DNA from: 66-474 sp050738155
GTDB taxonomy: Bacteria; Pseudomonadota; Gammaproteobacteria; Xanthomonadales; Rhodanobacteraceae
Length of the DNA stretch: 14,676 nucleotides
Reading direction: 5' to 3'
NCBI GenBank assembly: GCA_050738155.1
Contig: JBOHYW010000086.1
Coordinates: 1 to 14,676, forward strand
Position numbers and translations under genes: made by a program. The notes beneath the pieces are model-generated. The model was given only the letters and a program-made list of their open reading frames with translations, was not told the DNA's origin and did no database searches. Shown in pieces: positions 6,479 to 13,339 of this stretch (positions are counted from its first letter, which is position 1; the number at the start of each line of letters is the position of its first letter).

Positions 6479-7474
6479 CTACGTTCCCAGCGGCTCGATG
6501 CGTTGCTCGATCGCGCCAAAGATCGAATTGCCGTCGACATCGTGCATGTCGATCTTCACCGTGTCGCCGTATTTCAGGAACGGCGTCATCGCTTCGCCGT
6601 CACGCAATTTTTCCACGGTGCGTTGCTCGGCCAGGCACGAGGCGCCACGGCTGGTGTCCTGGTTGGCGATGGTGCCCGAACCGACGATGGTTCCGGCCGC
6701 CAGCGGGCGGGTCTTGGCGGCGTGCGCGATCAGTTGCGCGAAATCGAACTGCATGTCTTCGCCTGCTTCGGCTTCGCCGAACCACTGGCCGTTGATCCAG
6801 GTACGCATCGGCAGGCGCACCTTTTCGTGCACCCACGAATCGCGCAATTCATCCGGCGTTACCAACACCGGCGACAGTGTCGAGCGCGGCTTGGACTGCA
6901 GGAAACCGAAGCCCTTGGCGAGTTCGCCCGGAATCAGGTTGCGCAATGACACGTCGTTGACCAGGCCAATCAACTGGATGTGCTGCGCGGCATGCTCGGG
7001 TGCCACCGCCATCGGCACGTCGTCGGTGACCACCACCACTTCCGCTTCGAGATCGATGCCGTAGTCTTCACTCGGCACGATCACCGGATCGCGCGGACCA
7101 AGAAAGCCGGCACTGGTGGCCTGGTACATCAGGGGATCGGAATAGAAGGTTTCCGGCACGGTTGCACCGCGCGCCTTGCGCACGCGTTCGACGTGCGGCA
7201 GGTACGCACTGCCGTCGACGAATTCGTAGGCACGTGGCAGTGGCGCGGCCAGTGCATTGAAGTCCAGATCAAAGGCGTACTCCACGGCCTTGTGACGATG
7301 CAGGCACAACGCGTCGTACAGCGCGTGCAACCGTGGCGCGGCGAGGTGCCAATCGTCGAGCGCCTGCTGCAGGGTTGCGGCGACGCCGGTGGCGCGCACG
7401 CCGTGGGCGAGATCGCGGCTGACGACGATCAGGGTGCCATCGCGGCCGCCTTCCTTGAGGGTTGCGAGTTTCAT
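6479..7474 (-). CDS. fumarylacetoacetate hydrolase family protein
   Basis: This 331-residue enzyme is the likely last step of tyrosine breakdown, splitting fumarylacetoacetate into fumarate and acetoacetate. FAH-fold metal ligands are visible: D113 (YSDP), E143 and E145 (DLEAE) and D174 (LVNDVS), with GSGTIANQD near the substrate site. It is shorter than the roughly 420-residue animal-type fumarylacetoacetase and belongs to the compact bacterial form. The start at 7474 has GGGAG upstream and overlaps the methyltransferase stop by 4 nt (ATGA). In-frame sequence further upstream lies inside the methyltransferase gene and was excluded. Placement behind hppD and hmgA supports the substrate, but FAH-family members acting on other acylpyruvates look similar. 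Confidence 0.9.
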   Translation of the reverse strand: MKLATLKEGGRDGTLIVVSRDLAHGVRATGVAATLQQALDDWHLAAPRLHALYDALCLHRHKAVEYAFDLDFNALAAPLPRAYEFVDGSAYLPHVERVRKARGATVPETFYSDPLMYQATSAGFLGPRDPVIVPSEDYGIDLEAEVVVVTDDVPMAVAPEHAAQHIQLIGLVNDVSLRNLIPGELAKGFGFLQSKPRSTLSPVLVTPDELRDSWVHEKVRLPMRTWINGQWFGEAEAGEDMQFDFAQLIAHAAKTRPLAAGTIVGSGTIANQDTSRGASCLAEQRTVEKLRDGEAMTPFLKYGDTVKIDMHDVDGNSIFGAIEQRIEPLGT

Positions 7475-8253
7475 TGCTCTGTCTCCCTGGTGGAATCTTC
7501 GTTGGATGCGGGTTTGCGCAGCACGGCCACCAGGTTGGGGCCGAGCGGCAGGCGCGGCGTGCCATACAGCCGCGCAATCCGGCGCTCGATGCGCTTGCGT
7601 TGCCAGCCAAGCCAGCGATGACGCAACGCGCGCAGCGTACCGGGTTTCGAGGATACCCGCGCCGCGTCGGAGATCCGGATCACTTCCAGCCCGCTGAGCA
7701 TTGCAAGATACCCGATCTTGTAACACGACAACACGCTGCGATGGCTGAAATCGCCGTGCTGGTAGACGCGCCCGAACGGGCTGTGTCCATTGGGAAAGCG
7801 CGCCAGAAACCGGCCACCGCTGTGCAGCAATGTCGCGATTGCGCGGAAGTTGGCGATCAGTTCATCCGTGTTCCAGTGTTCCAGCACGTCGAACGCGACG
7901 ATCAGGTCATAGCGCGCGCCGGTGGCCACCAGGCTGTCGAGCTGCAGGTTATGTGCGACGTGGCCGTGGCGGTCGGCCGCCGCCAACATTTCGGGATTGA
8001 TTTCCAGACCCTCGACCGTGGCGCCCTGCGTCTTGGCCCAGTCCATGAAGCGTCCTTCGCCGAATCCGATCTCCAGCACGCGTTGGCCGGCCAGCAGCAG
8101 GTCGCGAAACTCCGCGTCGAAGTAGCGCGCGTCGCGCTGGGATGCCTGGAACGTGCCCTGCCAGTGCTTCCATTCGGTGTAGCCCTGGTAGCCGTCGGCA
8201 GCCGATCGCGGTTCGCTGGTGTTCATGGCGGGTTCGCCGGGTTGCCCGGTCAC
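7471..8253 (-). CDS. class I SAM-dependent methyltransferase
   Basis: This 260-residue protein has a Rossmann methyltransferase core: motif I VLEIGFGEGRF (59-69), the acidic residue after strand 2 in VEGLEIN (about 84), and FDVLEHW (121-127). It resembles the type 11/UbiG-like group. The substrate is unknown. It lies between hmgA and the fumarylacetoacetate hydrolase gene with 4-nt overlaps on both sides (GTGA and ATGA), so it is co-translated with them. I kept the GTG at 8253 because it makes the overlap pattern uniform. An ATG at 8226 is a fair alternative. The C-terminal 80 residues are basic (RHRWLGWQRKRIERR), which might aid membrane or nucleic acid contact. Confidence 0.85.
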   Translation of the reverse strand: MTGQPGEPAMNTSEPRSAADGYQGYTEWKHWQGTFQASQRDARYFDAEFRDLLLAGQRVLEIGFGEGRFMDWAKTQGATVEGLEINPEMLAAADRHGHVAHNLQLDSLVATGARYDLIVAFDVLEHWNTDELIANFRAIATLLHSGGRFLARFPNGHSPFGRVYQHGDFSHRSVLSCYKIGYLAMLSGLEVIRISDAARVSSKPGTLRALRHRWLGWQRKRIERRIARLYGTPRLPLGPNLVAVLRKPASNEDSTRETEQ

Positions 8254-9584
8254 TTCGGTTCAAGGGCCGGGTCAAAGTGCTTTTGCAATCCCTGCCAGCA
8301 ATGCTGGTAGTCGCGCTGGCGCGACGGTGCATCCAGCGCCTGTTGGGTGGGATGGAAGACGTAGCGCGATTCGAACATGAAAGCCATGGTATCGGCGACA
8401 TGCTGCGGCTTTTGCGTGTCGCTGGCGATCGCCTTTTCGTAACTTGCCGCGTCCGGGCCGTGCCCGCTCATGCAGTTGTGCAGGGAAGCGCCGCCGGGCA
8501 CGAAACCGCCGCCGGCGGAGGCGTCCTTGGCGTCGTACGCGCCATGGATCAAGCCCATGAATTCGCTCATCACGTTGCGATGGAACCACGGCGGCCGGAA
8601 GGTGTGTTCGGCCACCAGCCAGCGCGGCGGGAAGATCACGAAATCCACATTGGCGGTTCCGGGGGTATCGGACGGCGCGGTCAGCACGGTAAAGATCGAC
8701 GGATCGGGATGATCGTAACTGATCGAGCCGATGGTGTTGAAGCGGCGCAGGTCGTAGCGGTACGGGGCGTTGTTGCCGTGCCATGCCACCACGTCCAGCG
8801 GCGAGTGTTTGATCGGTGCGCGCCACAGGCTGCCCTGGAATTTCGCAATCAGTTCGAACTCGCCTTCGGCGTCTTCGTATGCCGCCGTCGGCGCTTCGAA
8901 GTCACGCGCATTGGCGAGACTGTTCGAACCGATCGGGCCCAATTCTGGCAGCCGGAAATGGGCGCCGAAGTTTTCGCAGACATAACCGCTCGATGTACCG
9001 TCCAGCGGGGCTATCCGAAAGCGCAATCCTCGTGGGATCAACGCGACCTGCTGCGGCTCGATTTCCAGCACGCCGAGTTCGGTTGCGATGTTGAGCCGGC
9101 CCTGCTGCGGCACGATCACCAGTTCGGCGTCGGCGTCGTAGAAGAAGCGCCCAATCATCGGCTTGTTGCAGGCGTAGAGGTGAATGCCGACGCCCGCTTG
9201 CGAGGCAGCCGACCCGCTGCCCGCCATCGTGAACAGGCCGTCCACGAAATCGACGGGCGCATCGGGCAGCGGGAATGGACTCCAGCGCAACTGGTTTGGT
9301 GACGCGGGCACTTCCTCGAAGCGATTGTGGAAGTGCGGATGTGCGAATGCAGTGAACGCCCCGTGCAACGCGGCCGGGCGGATCCGATACAACCAACTTC
9401 GCCGGTTGGCATGCCGCGGCGCGGTGAACGCGGTGCCGGAAAGCTGCTCGGCATACAAGCCGAACGGTACCTTCTGCGGCGAGTTCTGCCCGACCGGCAG
9501 TGCGCCTTCAAGCGCCTCGCTCGCGTGTTCGTTGCCGAAGCCGGTTTGGTAGCGTGGTGCTTCGGTTAGTCCGCCGTTGTTCAT
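8250..9584 (-). CDS. hmgA: homogentisate 1,2-dioxygenase
   Basis: This 444-residue non-heme iron enzyme opens the ring of homogentisate to give maleylacetoacetate. The length is typical. The N-terminus YQTGFGNEHASEALEGALP and the region PWFHRNVMSEFMGL are hallmarks. Iron ligands H335, E341 and H375 (SGHGPD) are all present. The ATG at 9584 has AAAGAG just upstream and overlaps the stop of the DUF559 gene by 4 nt. It should be transcribed from the hppD promoter, since no separate promoter is evident. Loss of this enzyme in related bacteria gives brown pyomelanin-type pigment, but this copy looks intact. Confidence 0.97.
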   Translation of the reverse strand: MNNGGLTEAPRYQTGFGNEHASEALEGALPVGQNSPQKVPFGLYAEQLSGTAFTAPRHANRRSWLYRIRPAALHGAFTAFAHPHFHNRFEEVPASPNQLRWSPFPLPDAPVDFVDGLFTMAGSGSAASQAGVGIHLYACNKPMIGRFFYDADAELVIVPQQGRLNIATELGVLEIEPQQVALIPRGLRFRIAPLDGTSSGYVCENFGAHFRLPELGPIGSNSLANARDFEAPTAAYEDAEGEFELIAKFQGSLWRAPIKHSPLDVVAWHGNNAPYRYDLRRFNTIGSISYDHPDPSIFTVLTAPSDTPGTANVDFVIFPPRWLVAEHTFRPPWFHRNVMSEFMGLIHGAYDAKDASAGGGFVPGGASLHNCMSGHGPDAASYEKAIASDTQKPQHVADTMAFMFESRYVFHPTQQALDAPSRQRDYQHCWQGLQKHFDPALEPK

Positions 9585-9994
9585 GCGCTTTGCTCTTTAA
9601 GCCCCTCTCCCTTCGGGAGAGGGGTTGGGGTGAGGGTTCGGTTTTCGACGGCGCTCAAGATCGCCTCGAGAATGGCATCCGTTTGGCGCAGGACATCATT
9701 GTCCCAGAATCGCATGACCCTGAAGCCCTGGGCTCTCAGGAAATGCGTTCGCGTTGCGTCTTGCTCACCACCATGTTGCGAACCATCCAGCTCCACAACG
9801 ACTCGCGGCTTGAGGCATGCGAAATCCACGATGTATGGCGGTATCGGATATTGACGTCTGAATTTGAAGCCGTTCAATTGGCTGGCGCGCAGGCGCTGCC
9901 ACAATTTGTGTCCCGCATCCGTCCCTGTTGGGCGCATGGAGCGCGCGTGTTCCAATGTTTGGATCGGTAGCGGTGGATTGATTCTTCGCGGCAT
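9581..9994 (-). CDS. DUF559 domain protein, PD-(D/E)xK nuclease-like
   Basis: This 137-residue protein is a DUF559 member, related to very-short-patch-repair-type endonucleases. It has a helical start (TDAGHKLWQRLRA), then RRQYPIPPYIVDFAC with D57, VVVELDGSQH with E68, D70 and H74, and FRVMRFWDNDVL. The nuclease-fold residues are kept, but activity is not proven. Its ATG at 9994 lies 2 bp inside an inverted repeat arm, and GAGGG of that arm serves as the likely ribosome binding site. Residues about 118-132 (containing TPTPLPKGEG) are encoded by the other arm. The last few residues are read from the hmgA upstream region and end in an ATGA overlap. It has no evident link to tyrosine catabolism and looks like a passenger. 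Confidence 0.85.
   Translation of the reverse strand: MPRRINPPLPIQTLEHARSMRPTGTDAGHKLWQRLRASQLNGFKFRRQYPIPPYIVDFACLKPRVVVELDGSQHGGEQDATRTHFLRAQGFRVMRFWDNDVLRQTDAILEAILSAVENRTLTPTPLPKGEGLKEQSA
9599..9641 (+). repeat. palindromic inverted repeat, hmgA-side arm
   Basis: The 43-bp arm contains a perfect 10-bp stem with TTC loop, followed by GGTTGGGGTGAGGG. It encodes about 15 residues near the DUF559 C-terminus on the minus strand. The sequence type (CCCTCTCCC...GGGAGAGGG plus TTGGGGTGAGGG) is one I recall as recurrent in Proteobacteria, often beside DUF559 genes. Confidence 0.85.
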
Positions 9995-9996
9995 TC

Positions 9997-10039
9997 CCGA
10001 ACCCTCACCCCAACCCCTCTACCGGAGGGAGTGGGGCTT
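9997..10039 (-). repeat. palindromic inverted repeat, hppD-side arm
   Basis: This is the inverse of the arm at 9599-9641 with three substitutions, two of which break base pairs of the inner stem. It begins 7 bp after the hppD stop and ends 2 bp before the DUF559 ATG. It supplies GAGGG as a likely ribosome binding site for that gene. Confidence 0.85.
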
Positions 10040-10045
10040 CAGGTG

Positions 10046-11134
10046 TCACAAAACCCCGCGCTTCATCTGGTCACGTTCGATCGACTCGAACAGCGCCTGG
10101 AAGTTGCCTTCGCCGAAGCCTTCGTTGCCCTTGCGCTGGATGATCTCGAAGAAGATCGGGCCGATGCAGTTCTGGGTGAAAATCTGCAGCAGCAGTTTCT
10201 GCTTGGTTTCCGTGTCGGCGTCGATCAGGATCTTGTTCTTCGCCAACCGTGGCACGTCCTCACCGTGGTTCGGTACGCGCACGTCGATCACGTCGAAATA
10301 AGTATCCGGCGTGTCGAGGAACTCGACACCGGCCCGGCGCATCGCTTCCACCGTCTCGTAGATGTTGTTGGTGAACAGCGCAATGTGCTGGATGCCTTCG
10401 CCTTTGTATTCGCCAAGATACTCGTTGATTTGCGACTTCGGATCGTTGGATTCATTGAGCGGGATGCGCACCATGCCGTCTGGCGCGGTCATGGCCTTGG
10501 AAACGAGTCCGGTCTTGGCGCCCTTGATGTCGAAATACCTGATCTCGCGGAAGTTGAAGAGTTTCTCGTAATAGCCGGCCCACTTGGCCATCTCGCCGAA
10601 ATACAGGTTGTGGGTGAGGTGATCGATGAAGGTGAGGCCGAAGCCCTTCGGTTGGCGCGCGCCTTCCGGTACCAGCCATTCGTAATCGTCGAATACGCTG
10701 CCGTGGTCGCCGTAGTGGTCGACGAGATACAGCATGCAGCCGCCGATGCCTTCGATCATGGGCGCATCGACCGCTCGGGTGTCGGCCTTGTGGGTGATTT
10801 CCTTCGCGCCGTTGGCGAGCGTCGTTTTCAGCACTTCCGCCGCGGGTTTCGAGAAACGGATCGCGAAACCACATGCACAGGGTCCATGCTTGTTCGCGAA
10901 CTCGGACGCGAACGAGTCGGGCTGCTCGTTCACGAGCAAATTGCACGCGCCCTGTCGGTACAACGTGATCGCCTTGGACTTGTGTTTGGCAACCGCCGTG
11001 AAGCCAAGCCGCTTGAACAGTTCGTGCAGCAGTTTCGGATCTGGCGCCGCGAATTCTACGAACTCGAAGCCATCGACACCCATCGGATTGTTGAATGTGG
11101 TGGGTTGCATGCCGGTGTTGGGCTGTGCGTTCAT
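10046..11134 (-). CDS. hppD: 4-hydroxyphenylpyruvate dioxygenase
   Basis: This 362-residue Fe(II) enzyme converts 4-hydroxyphenylpyruvate to homogentisate, the entry step of tyrosine breakdown. Two vicinal-oxygen-chelate domains are present. The iron ligands are H172 (IDHLTHN), H250 (GIQHIALFT) and E330 (PIFFEIIQRKG), and the C-terminal GFGEGNFQALFESIERDQ helix is intact. GGAGG lies 6 nt before the ATG at 11134. It heads the minus-strand operon hppD, DUF559, hmgA, methyltransferase, fumarylacetoacetate hydrolase. A MarR gene is divergent. Two tandem copies of a two-hairpin repeat begin 31 bp upstream of the start codon. Confidence 0.97.
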   Translation of the reverse strand: MNAQPNTGMQPTTFNNPMGVDGFEFVEFAAPDPKLLHELFKRLGFTAVAKHKSKAITLYRQGACNLLVNEQPDSFASEFANKHGPCACGFAIRFSKPAAEVLKTTLANGAKEITHKADTRAVDAPMIEGIGGCMLYLVDHYGDHGSVFDDYEWLVPEGARQPKGFGLTFIDHLTHNLYFGEMAKWAGYYEKLFNFREIRYFDIKGAKTGLVSKAMTAPDGMVRIPLNESNDPKSQINEYLGEYKGEGIQHIALFTNNIYETVEAMRRAGVEFLDTPDTYFDVIDVRVPNHGEDVPRLAKNKILIDADTETKQKLLLQIFTQNCIGPIFFEIIQRKGNEGFGEGNFQALFESIERDQMKRGVL

Positions 11135-11164
11135 GGAAGCCTCCGAAAAAAATAGCTTTTGGTG

Positions 11165-11259
11165 AAAAGTCAGGGCAGGAAGCCCGCTCTGGTGTTGGTG
11201 GACTGAGAAGCGCTTGGGCCACTTGCAATTTGAACTACGCAGCGATCATGGATGATCGC
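11165..11259 (-). repeat. two-hairpin repeat, first copy upstream of hppD
   Basis: The unit is 95 bp. Read toward hppD, hairpin B (GCGATCAT-CC-ATGATCGC) lies at 11259-11242. A variable middle follows, then hairpin A (GGGC-TTCCT-GCCC) and TGACTTTTCACC. The hairpin A/TGACTTTT end lies 31 bp from the hppD start codon. The matching copy at 14534 lies 32 bp from the kynA start. Confidence 0.82.
11213..11228 (-). promoter_or_regulatory. candidate regulator site upstream of hppD
   Basis: TTGCAAGTGGCCCAAG on the minus strand matches 14 of 16 bases of a site just before the marR ATG (11391-11406, plus strand). A motif shared by two divergent promoters beside a MarR gene suggests an operator. The site lies within the variable middle of the first repeat copy, so common repeat ancestry is an alternative. 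Confidence 0.35.
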
Positions 11260-11269
11260 AAAGGCATCT

Positions 11270-11364
11270 AAAAGTCAGGGCAGGAAGCCCGTTCTGGTGT
11301 TGGTGGACCGGGAGACTCGACGGACTGCAGGTGGTCCGGGGATGCAGCGGTCATGGATGATTGC
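11270..11364 (-). repeat. two-hairpin repeat, second copy upstream of hppD
   Basis: This is again 95 bp, offset by 105 bp from the first copy. Hairpin A is GGGC-TTCCT-GCCC plus TGACTTTT. Hairpin B is GCAATCAT-CC-ATGACCGC at 11364-11347, with one G-T wobble. Hairpin B covers the place where the -35 of the marR promoter would lie. Confidence 0.82.
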
Positions 11365-11366
11365 AT

Positions 11367-11372
11367 TACAAT
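11367..11372 (+). promoter_or_regulatory. candidate -10 of the marR promoter
   Basis: TACAAT matches 5 of 6 bases of the -10 consensus and lies 37 bp before the marR ATG. No good -35 is visible at 16-18 bp spacing, since that place is taken by hairpin B of the repeat. A 20-bp imperfect dyad (ATAGTTACAG/ATGAAACCAT, 11371-11390) overlaps and follows it and is another possible operator. Confidence 0.45.
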
Positions 11373-11390
11373 AGTTACAGATGAAACCAT

Positions 11391-11406
11391 TTGCAAGTGA
11401 CGCAAG
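11391..11406 (+). promoter_or_regulatory. candidate operator before marR
   Basis: TTGCAAGTGACGCAAG contains the dyad TTGC-N7-GCAA, a common form for MarR-family sites, and resembles the hppD-side site at 11228-11213 (14 of 16). It ends 3 bp before the ATG, well placed for autorepression. Confidence 0.35.
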
Positions 11407-11409
11407 AAC

Positions 11410-11910
11410 ATGCCCCGGCACGCCCCGATAGAGCTGGAAAAATTCGTCCCGTACCAGTTGTCGATCGTGTCCAACACGATCAGCCAGGCGATCGCCGACG
11501 AATACCAGCAACGCTTCGGCCTGGCCACCACCGAATGGCGGGTGATGGCGGTGCTGGCGCGCTACGATGGCGATGGTTTGTCGGCACGTGCGGTGGCGCG
11601 GCTGACCGCGATGGACAAGGTCGCCATCAGTCGTGCGTTGGCGCGTCTGGTGGCAAAGGGTCTGGTATTGCGGCGGGTCCATCACGGCGACAAGCGGCGC
11701 TCGGTATTGCGGCTGTCGGCGGCGGGCTGGCGCATCCACGACACGGTCGCGCCGTTGGCGCGCGGGCACGAACGCGAATTCCTCGATCGTCTCGGCGTGG
11801 ACGAGCAACGCTGGCTGACGCGTATCCTCGACAAACTGCTGGGCGAAACCGCGGTTACCGAACCCCGTGCATCAGCTTCAGGATACCCGGAGCGGCGATC
11901 AGGTAAATGA
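11410..11910 (+). CDS. MarR-family transcription regulator, divergent from hppD
   Basis: This 166-residue winged-helix protein of MarR type has FGLATTEWRVMAVLARY, LSARAVARLTAMDKVAISRALARLVAKGLVLRR as the DNA-binding helices, and HHGDKRRSVLRLSAAGW as the wing with the typical D-x-R-R core. MarR proteins are usually repressors released by aromatic ligands. The divergent position suggests control of the tyrosine catabolic operon, possibly with homogentisate or a related aromatic as signal; both points are inference. The ATG at 11410 has a weak ribosome binding site. The last 56 bp overlap the 3' end of the convergent transporter gene, and the C-terminal tail after about residue 150 looks nonconserved. 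Confidence 0.87.
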   Translation: MPRHAPIELEKFVPYQLSIVSNTISQAIADEYQQRFGLATTEWRVMAVLARYDGDGLSARAVARLTAMDKVAISRALARLVAKGLVLRRVHHGDKRRSVLRLSAAGWRIHDTVAPLARGHEREFLDRLGVDEQRWLTRILDKLLGETAVTEPRASASGYPERRSGK

Positions 11911-13339
11911 TGGCGATAACGCCGCCAACGATCAACAGCCATTCGAACACATGCGTGTACGGTTCGATGCCGCCAGAAGTGGTGAACGTGGCGACATGAC
12001 CGGCGAGGTTGGCGGCCACCGCAACGCCGAAGAACCAGCCACCCATCGCCAGCGAGTTCTCCTCGGGTGCAGCCAGTTTGCCGACCGTCGCGTAGCCGAT
12101 GGGCGAGAGCGCCAGTTCTCCGATGGTGGCGAGGAGGTAATACAGTATCAGCGTCCATGCCGCGATCTTGCCGCCCGGCAATTGCAAGTGAATGGTGGCG
12201 TACCACAAGACCCCGTAGCCCAAGGCAATCAACAGCAGGCCAATCCCGAACTTGCGTGGTGTGGAAGGGTTGATGTGGTGTTTGTCGAGCCACGGCCACA
12301 GCATCGCGACGAAGATCGCGAAGATCAGGATGTACAGCGAATTCGCCGACTGGAACAGCTTGTAGCCCCACGGCAGCAGCCCCAGCAGCGAGCCATGCCA
12401 CAACGGCGCCACGTAGTCGCGCGCGAAAAAATTGAGAGCCGTGGCGCTCATGAGGCTCATGGCCCAGTACAGCACCAGCGCAATGAACAAAATCAGCATG
12501 GCGATGTAGCGGTGACTTTGTACCCGGTCGCGGCGGCGCACGCTCCTGACGAAGAAGTAGGCGACCAGCGCCAGAAACAGCAGACCCACGAACCAGGTCA
12601 TCGCGTCCGGATGCGCGAGCATGAAGGCGGCCGGGAACGCCAGTACGACGACAGCCGCCACGACGGTGGGAGTGGACCATGCGCGCTTGAAGCGCGGGGC
12701 GTCGGCCGGCCCGACCACGCGACGGCGCTTCCATTCAAAAATCAACGCCGCGATGAGCTGGACGAGCGCGGCGGCGATGAAACCCCAGCGATCGCCATAG
12801 CGCTTGCCAACCAGGTCGGCACAGATAATGGGCGCGAAAAAGCCACCGAGATTGATGGCCATGTAGTAGAGCGTATAGCCAGCATCCCGCTGGGGGTCCT
12901 CTTGGGCGTAGTTGCGCCCGACCAGCACCGTCAAGGGTATGCCCAGCCCCGTCGCGAGCACGAAAAACCCGAGCCCGAGCCTGAAGATTCCCCAGTTCGG
13001 CACCGCCATGGCCGCAATACCGACGACGCCCAGCCACAACGACAGCCTGAGCGATTGCACTTCGCCCAGCACGTTGTCGGCGACCCAGCCGCCAAGAATG
13101 GCCAGTGCAAAGTTGAGCGAACCGAAACCCGCGAAAAAGAGGTCAGCCTGTTGCAGTGCCTCGGCATGCGGCAGGTTGGCGAAGAAGGCGTCGGCGACAT
13201 ACGGCGCGAGAAAAGCGCGGAAGCCGTAGAAAGCGAAATTGAAGCCGAGCGTGATTGCGAACAGCATCCACACCATGCGTGGATGGCCCATGAACTTCGG
13301 CCCATCCGGTACCGGACTCGCAACTTCACCTGCGTGCAT
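11855..13339 (-). CDS. POT/PTR2-family transporter lacking the ExxER motif
   Basis: This 494-residue major-facilitator protein with about 12-14 helices resembles proton-coupled di/tripeptide transporters. It has FYGFRAFLAPYV in helix 1, LGGWVADNVLGE, YTLYYMAINLGGFFAPII and TIGELALSPIGYATV. In helix 1, however, the family motif E-x-x-E-R-F-x-Y-Y-G reads T30-L-G-F33-N34-F-A-F-Y-G, so both glutamates and the arginine used for proton coupling are replaced. It may carry another substrate or couple differently. GAGGG lies 6 nt before the ATG at 13339. It follows kynA on the same strand with a 308-bp gap, so co-transcription is uncertain. Confidence 0.88.
   Translation of the reverse strand: MHAGEVASPVPDGPKFMGHPRMVWMLFAITLGFNFAFYGFRAFLAPYVADAFFANLPHAEALQQADLFFAGFGSLNFALAILGGWVADNVLGEVQSLRLSLWLGVVGIAAMAVPNWGIFRLGLGFFVLATGLGIPLTVLVGRNYAQEDPQRDAGYTLYYMAINLGGFFAPIICADLVGKRYGDRWGFIAAALVQLIAALIFEWKRRRVVGPADAPRFKRAWSTPTVVAAVVVLAFPAAFMLAHPDAMTWFVGLLFLALVAYFFVRSVRRRDRVQSHRYIAMLILFIALVLYWAMSLMSATALNFFARDYVAPLWHGSLLGLLPWGYKLFQSANSLYILIFAIFVAMLWPWLDKHHINPSTPRKFGIGLLLIALGYGVLWYATIHLQLPGGKIAAWTLILYYLLATIGELALSPIGYATVGKLAAPEENSLAMGGWFFGVAVAANLAGHVATFTTSGGIEPYTHVFEWLLIVGGVIAIIYLIAAPGILKLMHGVR

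Larger units (their letters stand above)
9599..10039. mobile_element. cassette: DUF559 gene bounded by 43-bp inverted repeats
   Basis: Arms at 9599-9641 and 9997-10039 are inverted copies matching at 40 of 43 bases. Each arm is itself palindromic. At 9602-9624 it forms CCCCTCTCCC-TTC-GGGAGAGGGG, a perfect 10-bp stem. The only gene inside is the DUF559 gene. Without the cassette, the hppD stop and hmgA start would be about 20 bp apart, as expected for a tight operon. No target duplication is evident and no transposase is present. Calling it mobile is inference from this layout. Confidence 0.6.

Noticed and set aside
9602..9624. Perfect 10-bp stem read as an intrinsic terminator for hppD or the DUF559 gene
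   Set aside because: It lies inside the DUF559 coding region, has no T-tract on the minus strand, and an inverted copy exists. A repeat arm explains it better.
10031..11155. Plus-strand open frame of 374 codons opposite hppD
   Set aside because: It mirrors the hppD reading frame. HppD has all iron ligands and a good ribosome binding site, while the opposite frame has no recognisable motif.
11165..11364. Tandem repeats read as a CRISPR array
   Set aside because: There are only two units of 95 bp with internal hairpins and no equal-length spacers. Related units occur singly elsewhere.
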